64,000 bases of DNA, taken from Streptomyces blattellae. GTDB lineage: Bacteria; Actinomycetota; Actinomycetes; Streptomycetales; Streptomycetaceae. Location: assembly GCF_009709555.1 (NCBI RefSeq), contig NZ_WJBG01000117.1:124001-188000 (forward strand), read 5' to 3'. Below the pieces are notes generated by a model. That model was given only the letters and a program-made list of their open reading frames with translations, was not told the DNA's origin and did no database searches. Of the stretch, positions 49,517-57,782 are shown in pieces. The translations under genes and the position numbers were made by a program. How positions within the stretch are numbered: position 1 is the first letter of the stretch; each line of letters opens with the position of its first letter.

Positions 49517-49921
49517 ATGGGTATACGCATGCTCAACCGCCGGACGGCATGGGCACTGGCGCAGGCGAACGCCGACGCGACCCCGTCCACGCCGCCCCCA
49601 CGGGTCCCGGTCTTCTCGGCCGGCGCAAGCACCGCCCGCCTCCCCGCCGACCTCCCGGCGGTGCTGCGCGGGGCGGCCGCAAGGCTCCGGCACCGTTCCA
49701 GCGACCGCGAGCAGGCCGGCGTACAGCCAGGGCACCGGCCCGACTGGCGCCTGTGGACCGACCTGGCCCGCAGCTACCTGGCGCTGGTCCTCTCCCGGCT
49801 GCCGCGGTCGCGGCCCGTGCAGACCGTCACCGTGTTCATCGCGACCGCGTCCACCGTCAGCGGGCGGCCGGACGGCTCCGGCTCCGCTCCACCACCGCCG
49901 GGGAACCGCGCCACACCCTGA
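49517..49921 (+). CDS. Small hypothetical protein
   Basis: A 134-residue protein with no recognised domain. The ATG at 49517 follows AAGGA. The N-terminus MGIRMLNRRTA is basic. A middle section RLRHRSSDREQ-x11-DWRLWTDLARSYLALVLSRLP contains a helix with aromatic and hydrophobic residues, then VQTVTVFIATAS. The ends are proline- and alanine-rich. Codon position GC looks normal for the genome. The last 65 bp overlap the 3' end of the convergent membrane-protein gene. It is likely a real, lineage-specific gene; function unknown. Confidence 0.55.
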   Translation: MGIRMLNRRTAWALAQANADATPSTPPPRVPVFSAGASTARLPADLPAVLRGAAARLRHRSSDREQAGVQPGHRPDWRLWTDLARSYLALVLSRLPRSRPVQTVTVFIATASTVSGRPDGSGSAPPPPGNRATP

Positions 49922-50702
49922 CGCCGACGGCGTAGAGCAGCAGCCCGAGGACCAGGCCGGCGCCGGCCCCGAAGCACAGGGTCGGAATCAGTTCCCAGGG
50001 CTTCGCCACGGAGCCCCAGTCGCCCCACCACCTAACCGCCCGCTCCACCGCCGCCACGGCCGCACACCCGCCGATCACCGCGCCCGCTGCCCATCGGTCC
50101 CGCATCGACAGGGCAGGCACCCCCACCGGCTCGGCCGACGGTGTCCGCCGCAGCGCGCACGCCACGAACACGGCGATCACGAGCGCGGCGACCGCCGAGC
50201 CGCCGTACTGCAGGTACCAGTACAACGGCGAGCCGGCCACCTCCTCGCCCAGGACGGGAAACAGCCGCGTCCCCCACCGGTCGTGATGCGTGAACGCGTC
50301 CCACACGACATGGGTCAGCGCGCCGAGCGCGGCGGAGACGTACCACCGCGCCACCAGGGACGGCCGGACACGCGCGCGGGGCGCCCCGCAGCGCACCAGG
50401 GTGGCCACCCTGCCCTGCCGCTCCCGCGGCAGCAGCGCCACCAGAGGCTCGCGCGCCAGCAGCCACAGCCCGACGAGGGCCCACGCGAGGACCACATCGA
50501 CGGTGAAGACGCCGCCGAACGAGTGGGTGACATCGCCGAATTCCATCGCTCCGGACAGGACACTCGCCGCGTAATAGGTCAAGTCGGGCGCAAAGGAGCC
50601 GGTCACGAGAACGGCCGGCACCAGCGGGCCGCGGCCGGTGCCGTCGGTGCGCACGGCGGGCAGCACGGCCGCCGCATGGCTCAGCGTGAACGGCAACTGC
50701 AT
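49857..50702 (-). CDS. DUF4184 family membrane protein
   Basis: A 281-residue membrane protein. The start MQLPFTLSHAAAVLP, then TGSFAPDLTYY, and LGALTHVVWDAFTHHDRWG in the middle are the DUF4184 signature; the conserved His and Asp residues lie near the membrane surface and suggest a metal-dependent site. Six or seven hydrophobic segments are seen. ATG 50702 is preferred because it begins the family's conserved N-terminus, although an in-frame start 37 codons upstream exists and the ribosome site is weak. Function is unknown. Confidence 0.8.
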   Translation of the reverse strand: MQLPFTLSHAAAVLPAVRTDGTGRGPLVPAVLVTGSFAPDLTYYAASVLSGAMEFGDVTHSFGGVFTVDVVLAWALVGLWLLAREPLVALLPRERQGRVATLVRCGAPRARVRPSLVARWYVSAALGALTHVVWDAFTHHDRWGTRLFPVLGEEVAGSPLYWYLQYGGSAVAALVIAVFVACALRRTPSAEPVGVPALSMRDRWAAGAVIGGCAAVAAVERAVRWWGDWGSVAKPWELIPTLCFGAGAGLVLGLLLYAVGVRVWRGSPAVVERSRSRPAAR

Positions 50703-51013
50703 CCCCCGCGACGGACGTTGGCGGACCTGCCGGTCCCGTTGATCATCGGTGTCCAGTATGCGGGATGACCGGTGCGGCCGTAGCGGCCCGACGACATATG
50801 GCCAACCGGTCAAGACCCGGCTCGAACGGGTGCCCGTGCAAAGAAAGTTGCCGTAGGGTCACCTGAGTCGGCATACCCAGGGGCGTGACCGACCCCATCA
50901 ACAGAACACCGGCGGGCCCCGCAAGGGCAACCGCCGCGGCGGGCCGATCGTCCCCCGGGACGGGCACAGCAGTCGGAGAAGGGCGCGAGGCGCCCACGGG
51001 AGGGGTTCACTTT
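50703..51013. other. 311-bp divergent promoter region
   Basis: This gap separates the DUF4184 gene (minus) and the lytic transglycosylase (plus). It must hold both promoters. I looked for a ydaO-type c-di-AMP riboswitch, which precedes several Streptomyces cell-wall hydrolases, and did not see its conserved elements. GTAGGGTCACC at 50852 could be part of an ECF-type -10 region but lacks a clear partner. GGGAGGGG at 50999 is the ribosome site for 51014. Confidence 0.45.
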
Positions 51014-52738
51014 ATGGCGGCGCAATTCGGCAGGAGGCTGCGCGCAGGTGCGGCGACGACAGCCGCGGCCGCATTGGCGGTCGCAGCGCTGTCGGCGTCC
51101 CAGGCTCCGGGCGTCACGGTCGACGACTCCGGCAGACGGACCGCCGGCGAGGCCCAGTCCGCCCCCGACGCGGCGCCCCCCGAGGAGAGCGCGACCGGCA
51201 ACTCGCCGTACTACACGGACCTGCCGCCGCTCAACACCCCCAGCCCGACGCCGACCATCGGCACCCCCGCCTCCCGCGGCGATTCGGAGGCGGGCATTCC
51301 CGCCACCGTCCTGGACGCCTACCAGCAGGCCGCGGCGGCCCTGCAGGAGTCCAAGCCCGGCTGCAACCTGCCCTGGGAACTCCTCGCCGCCATCGGCCAG
51401 GTCGAGTCGGGTCACGCCCGCGGCGGACGCGTCGACTCCGCCGGCACCACCACCAGCCCGATCCTCGGCCCGCAGCTCAACGGCGACGGCTTCGCGAACA
51501 TCAGCGACACCGACGGCGGCGCCTACGACGGCGACAGCTCCTACGACCGTGCCGTCGGGCCCATGCAGTTCATCCCGTCCACCTGGTCGTGGGCGGGCCG
51601 CGACGGCAACGGCGACGGCGAGGAGGACCCGAACAACGTCTACGACGCCGCGCTCGCCGCCGGTCACTACCTGTGCCGCTACGGCTGGGACCTGTCCACC
51701 GAGTCCGACCTCAACAGCGCGATCCTCAGCTACAACAACTCGCAGGACTACCTGAACACGGTCCTGTCGTGGCTGGACTACTACCGCAAGGGCACCCACG
51801 AGATCCCGGACGGCACGGGCACGCTGCCGAGCGACCGCAGCGACGGCACCAGCGGGGCGAGCCCCGACCCGTCGCCGACGCCGCCGGGCACCACGTCGCC
51901 GACCCCGACGCCGCCCGCGAGCGAAGGCGGCGGCTCCCAGAGCCCGAGCCCCACGCCGCCGTCGGGCTCGCCGAGCGACCCGACCACCCCGACCACCCCG
52001 AGCACCCCCACCGACACGGTGGACCACCTGGAGGACGCGGGCACCGCCACGCTCACCGCTCAGGCGGGCGACGCGTTCACCCAGAAGATCAGCACCCGTG
52101 CCGAGACCGCGGACGGCGAGGCGGTCGGCAAGGTCAGGATCCGCTTCACGATCACCGGCGACTCCGACGCCACCTTCACCGGCGGCGAGAGCGTGGCCAC
52201 GGTCCTCACCAACGACTCCGGTGTCGCCGTCGCCCCGGCGCTGAAGGCAGGCGAGGAGACGGGCGACTTCACCGTCCGCGCCACCGTCGTCGGCCGCACG
52301 GTCAGCGCCCTCAGCTACTCGGCCACCGTCACCGAACGCGTGGCCGACGCCCTCACCCGCACCAGCAGCACTGCTGTGACCTGCCCGGTCGGCGGCGAGT
52401 TCGCCGAGCAGGTCGAGGTGAAGGCGACGTACCAGGGCGAGGCCGCGGACGACGTCGCCGCCACCGCCACACTGGTCACGTCGGACCTCGACCCGTCCGA
52501 GAACGACAAGGGCCCCTACTTCAAGGACGCGAACGGCGCGACCGTACGCACCCTGACCGGTCTGAAGACCGACGCGAACGGGCTGCTGACGCTGCCGAAG
52601 CTGTACGCGGACGACACCGCCGGCACGTTCCTGCTCCGCATCGAGACGGCGGGCGGGGCGACGCTCACGGTCGAGTTGACGGTGGAGGCGGCCGCGGAGA
52701 CGTCCTCCCCGAGCCCGTCGGCCAGCCCCAGCGCGTAA
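51014..52738 (+). CDS. Secreted lytic transglycosylase with Pro/Thr linker and Ig-like C-terminus
   Basis: A 574-residue exported protein. The signal peptide is GRRLRAGAATTAAAALAVAA with cleavage near SASQAPG. The catalytic domain (about 95-265) is SLT-like: LPWELLAAIGQVESGHARGG with the catalytic Glu, then VGPMQFIPSTWSW and NVYDAALAAGHYLCRYGWDL. A Ser/Thr/Pro linker follows (about 275-340). The C-terminal half has two Ig-like modules, around VGKVRIRFTITGDSDATFTG and VEVKATYQGEAADDVA. It cuts peptidoglycan outside the membrane. The ATG at 51014 follows GGGAGGGG. Confidence 0.9.
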   Translation: MAAQFGRRLRAGAATTAAAALAVAALSASQAPGVTVDDSGRRTAGEAQSAPDAAPPEESATGNSPYYTDLPPLNTPSPTPTIGTPASRGDSEAGIPATVLDAYQQAAAALQESKPGCNLPWELLAAIGQVESGHARGGRVDSAGTTTSPILGPQLNGDGFANISDTDGGAYDGDSSYDRAVGPMQFIPSTWSWAGRDGNGDGEEDPNNVYDAALAAGHYLCRYGWDLSTESDLNSAILSYNNSQDYLNTVLSWLDYYRKGTHEIPDGTGTLPSDRSDGTSGASPDPSPTPPGTTSPTPTPPASEGGGSQSPSPTPPSGSPSDPTTPTTPSTPTDTVDHLEDAGTATLTAQAGDAFTQKISTRAETADGEAVGKVRIRFTITGDSDATFTGGESVATVLTNDSGVAVAPALKAGEETGDFTVRATVVGRTVSALSYSATVTERVADALTRTSSTAVTCPVGGEFAEQVEVKATYQGEAADDVAATATLVTSDLDPSENDKGPYFKDANGATVRTLTGLKTDANGLLTLPKLYADDTAGTFLLRIETAGGATLTVELTVEAAAETSSPSPSASPSA

Positions 52739-52802
52739 CCTTTCGTCCCCGTTCTCACAAGTTCACACGGCTTTCTGCCACTTCACACGGCTTTCTACGA
52801 CG

Positions 52803-52837
52803 ACGACGGCGCCCCTTCGCCGAGGGGGCGCCGTCGT
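52803..52837 (+). terminator. Terminator after the lytic transglycosylase
   Basis: ACGACGGCGCCCC pairs with GGGGCGCCGTCGT (13-bp stem, 9-base loop) and is followed by TTGTGTGTG. A 15-bp direct repeat TTCACACGGCTTTCT occurs twice just before it (about 52759-52797). Confidence 0.85.
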
Positions 52838-52927
52838 TGTGTGTGCAACGTGTTCTCATCTCACTCGCCCGTTGCTACCGTGCCGGACCTGACGATGTAT
52901 CAGTTCCGCCTGTCGGGAGGCGTCCGC

Positions 52928-53062
52928 ATGCGCGCCCTGATCGCCGCCGCGACCGGTCTCGCCGTCGCTCTGGCCCTCGTACTCACCATCACGGCGCTGG
53001 GCTCGCCCACGGGCGAGACCTCCCCGAAGCCGCTCCTGACAACGGTGCCCGCACACCCCTGA
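52928..53062 (+). CDS. SPW_0924 family small membrane protein
   Basis: A 44-residue protein: one N-terminal membrane helix (ALIAAATGLAVALALVLTIT) followed by a short Pro/Thr tail (SPKPLLTTVPAHP). Length and the SPKPLLTTVP ending fit the conserved Streptomyces small-protein family annotated SPW_0924. The ATG at 52928 is preceded by GGGAGG. It ends 21 bp before the DUF3068 gene on the same strand, so the two probably share a transcript. Function is unknown. Confidence 0.75.
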   Translation: MRALIAAATGLAVALALVLTITALGSPTGETSPKPLLTTVPAHP

Positions 53063-53083
53063 CCACCCGGGAGGGAGGCCGAG

Positions 53084-54076
53084 ATGCGCCGCAAGGCCAG
53101 CCTGATCCTGCTCGCCCTCGCCGTGTTCTTCGCGGCGCTGTCCCCCCTGCTGCGCTGGTACGCCTTCCCTCGCCTGGCCAAGATCCCGCCGAACCAGTAC
53201 CAGGACATGGTCCTGGAGGCGAAGGACGCGACCCTCCTCGACTACGCCACGATGCAGGCGCGCAAGGTCCCCAAGGTCACCATCGTGCAGACCCTCAAGG
53301 GCAACGTGGAGGAGTCCGAGAAGATCGAGAAGACCGCGGGCAAGGACGTCGTCGTCTGGGACGGGCTGTCGTACGTCGTCGGCCCCGACGGCGAGATGGT
53401 CTCCCAGATCCCCGAGCGCTACATCTTCGACGCCCACACCCAGGAACCCGTCCACGCCACGGGCGAGATGGTCGACGGCGACCCGGTGCGCCGGGACGGC
53501 ATCGAGTTCAAGTGGCCGTTCCTGACGGAGAAACGGGACTACGAGTACTTCGACGCGCAGGCGCGCGTCACGGCGCCGATCCACTACAAGGGCACACGGG
53601 ACTTCCGCGGCGTCGACGTCTACTACTTCGAGCAGACCATCCCGTGGACGAAGGTGCCGATGCCCAAGACGATGCCGGTCGAAGGCGTCACACCGGAATC
53701 GATCGCCGAGACCGGCACCACCCGCTGGTACACCACCGTCCGCAAGTTCTGGGTCGAACCCCTCACCGGCGCCCCCGTCTACGGCGAGGAGATCCACGAG
53801 GAGGAACTGCGCGGCGGCACCCTGCTCGGCGACCGCGACAAGGTGACGGCGTTCGCCGGGCACGTGAAGATGCGCGAGGACTACATCAAGTCCACCGTGG
53901 ACCTGGTCAACTCCAACCGCACCCTGGTCCTGCTGATGACGTCGTACCTGCCGTGGGGCTTCCTCATCCTCGGCGCCCTGCTGCTGGCCCTCTCCCTCTA
54001 CCTTGAGGCGCGCAGCCGCCGCCCGGCCGACCCGGCGGGCGTGGAGACGGCGGCACCGGAGCCGGTCAGCGCCTGA
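53084..54076 (+). CDS. DUF3068 family membrane-anchored protein
   Basis: A 330-residue protein with an N-terminal membrane helix (ASLILLALAVFFAALSPLL), a large extracytoplasmic domain, and a second helix near the C-terminus (TSYLPWGFLILGALLLALSL). The domain is DUF3068 (PorA-like annotation in databases): YQDMVLEAKDATLLDY, VVVWDGLSYVVGPDG, and YFDAQARVTAPIHYKG. It is found in mycolate and non-mycolate actinobacteria; the porin label is not supported for Streptomyces. The last 11 bp overlap the convergent hrpB. Confidence 0.85.
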   Translation: MRRKASLILLALAVFFAALSPLLRWYAFPRLAKIPPNQYQDMVLEAKDATLLDYATMQARKVPKVTIVQTLKGNVEESEKIEKTAGKDVVVWDGLSYVVGPDGEMVSQIPERYIFDAHTQEPVHATGEMVDGDPVRRDGIEFKWPFLTEKRDYEYFDAQARVTAPIHYKGTRDFRGVDVYYFEQTIPWTKVPMPKTMPVEGVTPESIAETGTTRWYTTVRKFWVEPLTGAPVYGEEIHEEELRGGTLLGDRDKVTAFAGHVKMREDYIKSTVDLVNSNRTLVLLMTSYLPWGFLILGALLLALSLYLEARSRRPADPAGVETAAPEPVSA

Positions 54077-56552
54077 GCCGGGCGTTGGTGTGCCGGGTCG
54101 GCTCGGCGGTGGCGGGGTCCTCGGGCCACGGATGCTTCGGATACCGGCCGCGCAGCTCCGCCCGTACGCCGTTGTAGCCGTCCCTCCAGAAGGACGCCAG
54201 GTCAGCGGTGACGGCAGCGGGCCGTCCGGCGGGCGAGAGCAGATGCACGAGCACCGGCACACCGGCGAGGCCCGGCGACTCCTGGAGGCCGAACATCTCC
54301 TGCAACTTCACGGCGAGGACAGGCCGTTCCGGATTGGAGTAGTCGATCCGGATTCTGGACCCACTGGGTACGGTGATGCGCTCGGGGGCGAGTTCGTCGA
54401 GCCGCGCGGCATCGCCGGAGGCCCAGGGCAGCAGCCGGGTGAGCCCCGCTCCGGCGTCGATACGAGCGAGATCCGCACGGCGCCGCGCACGGCCCAGCTC
54501 CGGCTCCAGCCACTCCTCCACGCGCGCGTGCAGCGCATCGTCGGAGACGTCGGGCCACGGCTCACCGAGGTGCAGACGCAGAAAGGCGAGCCGCTGCCGC
54601 AGTACGTCGGCGTCCGGCGTCCAGCGCAGCAGGGCGAACCCCTCCTGCCGCAGCCCGTCGAGAAGGGCGTTGCGTACGAGAACGGAGTCGGGGTTGTCGA
54701 GCGGCCGCACCGCCAGTTCGATGGCGCCGAGCCGCTCCACCAGTCGTGCGACGACATCCCCGTCGGCCCAGTGCACCTCGTGGTCCTCGGAATACAGTGA
54801 CGCCGCCGCAGACCTGGCCGTGTCCTCGTCCACCGGGGCGGCGAGCTGCACGCGCGCGTGCCCCTTGCCGATGGGCCGGTCCGCCGCGGCCACGGCGATC
54901 CAGCCGACGCCGCGGAGCCCGGTGTCCGCACCGAGTTCGGCGCGGGTCCCGGAGGCCATCAGCCAAGAACCGCCGTCCACCTTTGCGACCCGCTCGGGAA
55001 ACGCGAGGGCGGTGACCAGCCCGACGAGACGGTCATCGCCGTCGCCGGCGGACGGGTGGGAAACCCCTTCCGACGCGGCCCGCAGCCGCCGCACCTCCGC
55101 CCGCCACCGACCCGCATAGGCGTCACCGCCACGCCGGGCGGTGCGCAGCGCAGCCGCCAGATCATCCCCGTAGTCCCGCGGCACCTCTTCGGAAAGCAGC
55201 GCCACGACCTCCGCGCCCCCACCAGGGGCGTCCAGCAGGGCCCGCCCCAGTCGCGGATGCAACCCCAGCCGCGCCAGCCGCCGGCCGCGCTCCGTGGCCC
55301 GCCCGGCCGAGTCCACCGCCCCGATCGCCGACAGCACGGCCCGCGCCGCCGCCATCGCCCCGCCCGGCGGGGGATCCAGCAGCGCCAGTCCGGAGGCCTC
55401 AGGATCGCCCCAGCACGCCGCCTGCAGGGCGAACGCCGTCAGGTCGGCCACCTTGATCTCCGGCGACGGGAAACGCGGCAGACGCGCATCCTCGGCCTCC
55501 GCCCAGCACCGGTACACCGCCCCCGGCGCCTCACGTCCGGCCCGCCCCGCCCGCTGCCGCCCGGCCGCCCGCGAGGCCCGAAGCGTCGTCAGCGCGCTCA
55601 GCCCGCGCGCGTGATCGACCCGCGGCTCCCGCGTCAGCCCCGAGTCGACGACCACCCGCACACCGGGAACCGTCAGCGAGGACTCGGCCACGGACGTCGC
55701 CAGCACCACCCGGCGCCGTACTCCGGAAGACAGCACGGCGTCCTGCACCGCCGCCGGCGCCCGCCCGTGCACCTGAAGCACCTCGACGTCACCCAGACCC
55801 CCCAATTGCCCGGCCACGCGCGCGATCTCCCCGACACCCGGCAGGAAACACAGCACGTCCCCGGACCGCTCGGCCAGCGCCCGCCGCACCACCGACGCCA
55901 CATGCGTGAGCAGCGCCGGGTCGACGCGCATGCTGTGCGGCGGGCGTACCGGACGTACGGGTGGCGCCCACACCACATCCACCGGAAACGAGACCCCCTC
56001 GGCCTCGACCACCGGCGCCCCGCCGAGCAGCCGCGCCCACCCCTGGGCGTCGGTCGTCGCGGACGCGGCCACCAGCCGCAGCTCCGGCCGCAGCGTCTCC
56101 CGCACGTCCCACAGGAACGCCGCCACCGTGTCCGCGTCCAGATGCCGCTCATGGCACTCGTCGAGGACCACGGCGTCCACGCCCGCAAGCTCCTGGTCGC
56201 GCTGCAGCCGCTGCAACAGCACACCGGTCGTGACGACCTCCACGCGCGCGCGTGGCCCCACGACCCGCTCCCCGCGCACGGTGTAGCCGACGCTGTCACC
56301 GGCCTTCTCGCCCAGCAGCCACGCCATCCGCCGCGCCGCCGCACGGGCCGCGATCCGCCGCGGCTCGGCGACGATCACGCGACGCACGGGACCGTCCCCG
56401 AGCAGTCCGGACAGCGCGAGCGGCACGAGGGTCGTCTTGCCCGTGCCGGGCGGCGCCACGAGGACCGCCGTGCCGTGCGCGTCCAGGGCGTCGTCCAGCG
56501 CGGGCAGGGCGCCACGTACCGGCAGCGCGTCCAGGGCGTCGTAACGGATCAC
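54066..56552 (-). CDS. hrpB: ATP-dependent helicase HrpB
   Basis: An 828-residue DEAH/RHA-type helicase. Motif I is LVAPPGTGKTTLVPLALSG, motif II DECHERHLDADT, motif III SATTDAQGW, and motif VI QRAGRAGREAPG. A HA2-like region follows, then the HrpB C-terminal domain (LLSPAGRPAAVTADLASFW near the end). The GTG start at 56552 lies 4 bp after the methyltransferase stop, so the two genes form an operon. HrpB proteins are presumed RNA helicases; the substrate is not known. It converges with the DUF3068 gene. Confidence 0.93.
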   Translation of the reverse strand: MIRYDALDALPVRGALPALDDALDAHGTAVLVAPPGTGKTTLVPLALSGLLGDGPVRRVIVAEPRRIAARAAARRMAWLLGEKAGDSVGYTVRGERVVGPRARVEVVTTGVLLQRLQRDQELAGVDAVVLDECHERHLDADTVAAFLWDVRETLRPELRLVAASATTDAQGWARLLGGAPVVEAEGVSFPVDVVWAPPVRPVRPPHSMRVDPALLTHVASVVRRALAERSGDVLCFLPGVGEIARVAGQLGGLGDVEVLQVHGRAPAAVQDAVLSSGVRRRVVLATSVAESSLTVPGVRVVVDSGLTREPRVDHARGLSALTTLRASRAAGRQRAGRAGREAPGAVYRCWAEAEDARLPRFPSPEIKVADLTAFALQAACWGDPEASGLALLDPPPGGAMAAARAVLSAIGAVDSAGRATERGRRLARLGLHPRLGRALLDAPGGGAEVVALLSEEVPRDYGDDLAAALRTARRGGDAYAGRWRAEVRRLRAASEGVSHPSAGDGDDRLVGLVTALAFPERVAKVDGGSWLMASGTRAELGADTGLRGVGWIAVAAADRPIGKGHARVQLAAPVDEDTARSAAASLYSEDHEVHWADGDVVARLVERLGAIELAVRPLDNPDSVLVRNALLDGLRQEGFALLRWTPDADVLRQRLAFLRLHLGEPWPDVSDDALHARVEEWLEPELGRARRRADLARIDAGAGLTRLLPWASGDAARLDELAPERITVPSGSRIRIDYSNPERPVLAVKLQEMFGLQESPGLAGVPVLVHLLSPAGRPAAVTADLASFWRDGYNGVRAELRGRYPKHPWPEDPATAEPTRHTNARLRR

Positions 56553-56556
56553 GCGC

Positions 56557-57465
56557 TCAGTCTCTCCCCCAGCCTCCGGCCGGGGGTGCCCCCATCTCGC
56601 TTCGCTCGCACACGAAGATCGCCGTGCCCGGGATCAGATTCCCCCGCAGCGGCGACCAGCCGCCCCACTCCGAGGTGTTCCACTCCGGCCACTCCGGCTC
56701 CACCAGGTCCACCAGACGGAAGCCCGCCGCCACGACGTCGCGTACCCGGTCGCCGAGCGTGCGGTGGTGCTCGACGTAGACCGCGCCGCCCGTCTCGTCC
56801 TGCTCGACGTACGGCGTGCGGTCGAAGTAGGACGCGGAGACGGACAGGCCCTCCGGGCCCGGCTCGTCGGGGAAGGCCCAGCGGATGGGGTGGGTGACCG
56901 AGAAGACGAAGCGTCCGCCGGGCCGCAGCACCCGTCGCACCTCGCGCAGCACCAGCACCGGATCGGCCACGAAGGGCAGCGCCCCGTACGCCGAGCACGC
57001 CAGGTCGAAGGAGGCGTCGGCGAAGGGCAGCGCGCCCGCGTCCGCCTGCACCAGCGGGAACGCGGCGCCGATCCGCAGCGCGTGCTGGAGCTGGCGGTGG
57101 GAGAGGTCCAGGGCCACCGGGCGGGCGCCCTGGGCGGCCAGCCAGCGCGCGCACTGGGCCGCGCCGGCGCCGATCTCCAGGACGGCCTTGCCCTTCAGCT
57201 CCTCCGACGGGCCGAGCAGCTCCGCCTCCACCTCGTCGAGGCCTTCAGGGCACCACACGAACCTGTCGTCCCCGAGGAACGTGCCGTGCTCGGTCTGATA
57301 TTCGTCCGCGTTGCGGTCCCACCAGCCCCGGTTGGCCCGGGCGCTCTCCGCGACACCGGCGTCACGTCGGGTGGCTTCCGGCTCGAACGCATCGGGCTCT
57401 TGGATGATCGGCTCCCTCGTATTAGTCTGCGGGCTCTTCCGTCCAACCCGTCGCGGTGGTGTCAC
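56557..57465 (-). CDS. Class I SAM-dependent methyltransferase
   Basis: A 302-residue cytoplasmic methyltransferase. SAM-binding motif I is AVLEIGAGAAQCARWLAAQG (about 105), an acidic LDLSHRQLQHA follows, then DAGALPFADASFDLACSAYG (motif II) and LREVRRVLRPGGRFVFSVTH (motif III). Tryptophan-rich residues at the N-terminus (ANRGWWDRNADEYQTEHG) and C-terminus are typical of a conserved actinobacterial branch. The GTG at 57465 is used because AAGGAG sits 8 bp upstream; an ATG 11 codons earlier is in frame. It is upstream of hrpB; the methyl acceptor is unknown. Confidence 0.88.
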   Translation of the reverse strand: MTPPRRVGRKSPQTNTREPIIQEPDAFEPEATRRDAGVAESARANRGWWDRNADEYQTEHGTFLGDDRFVWCPEGLDEVEAELLGPSEELKGKAVLEIGAGAAQCARWLAAQGARPVALDLSHRQLQHALRIGAAFPLVQADAGALPFADASFDLACSAYGALPFVADPVLVLREVRRVLRPGGRFVFSVTHPIRWAFPDEPGPEGLSVSASYFDRTPYVEQDETGGAVYVEHHRTLGDRVRDVVAAGFRLVDLVEPEWPEWNTSEWGGWSPLRGNLIPGTAIFVCERSEMGAPPAGGWGRD

Positions 57466-57555
57466 GCGAGGGGCTCCTTGGGCCATGCGTGGCCTCAAGA
57501 GACACGTATTGTGCCGGGTATGCGGCGATCCGCCCCGGGTGTGCGCCTTCGCGCA

Positions 57556-57584
57556 TTGACCCTGTCCTGCTGCCCCCGTATGCT
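57556..57584 (+). promoter_or_regulatory. Consensus-like promoter for rpsA
   Basis: TTGACC (57556-57561), 17 bases, then TATGCT (57579-57584) is a near-ideal housekeeping (HrdB-type) promoter, rare in Streptomyces. It would start transcription near 57591 and give an rpsA leader of about 190 bases. It lies in the 317-bp space between the divergent methyltransferase and rpsA. Confidence 0.8.
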
Positions 57585-57661
57585 ACAAGTTGCGCTGCGG
57601 GCCTGCGCACCTCAGACGTAGCAGGCTGCGCTCGCATCTGTTGTATGTCCCCTCGGTTGTC

Positions 57662-57692
57662 GAGGCGCCACCAGCGTTTTCGGTGGCGCTTC
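57662..57692 (+). promoter_or_regulatory. Hairpin in the rpsA leader
   Basis: GAGGCGCCACC (57662-57672) pairs with GGTGGCGCTTC (57682-57692) around AGCGTTTTC, an 11-bp stem with one G-U pair. It lies about 90 bases before the rpsA start within the predicted leader. It could be an attenuator, or an S1-binding element for autogenous control; neither is proven. Confidence 0.55.
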
Positions 57693-57782
57693 CTAGGCTG
57701 TCCGGCTTCTGCAGAGCGAAACGGGCTCCCGGCGTAACGCAGTACCTACGACTTCAATGTCCGTACCGGAGCCCTTTCCCAC

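Noticed and set aside
50703..51013. c-di-AMP (ydaO) riboswitch before the lytic transglycosylase
   Set aside because: The conserved ydaO-type elements were not seen, and the leader is only about 300 bp without the expected stems.
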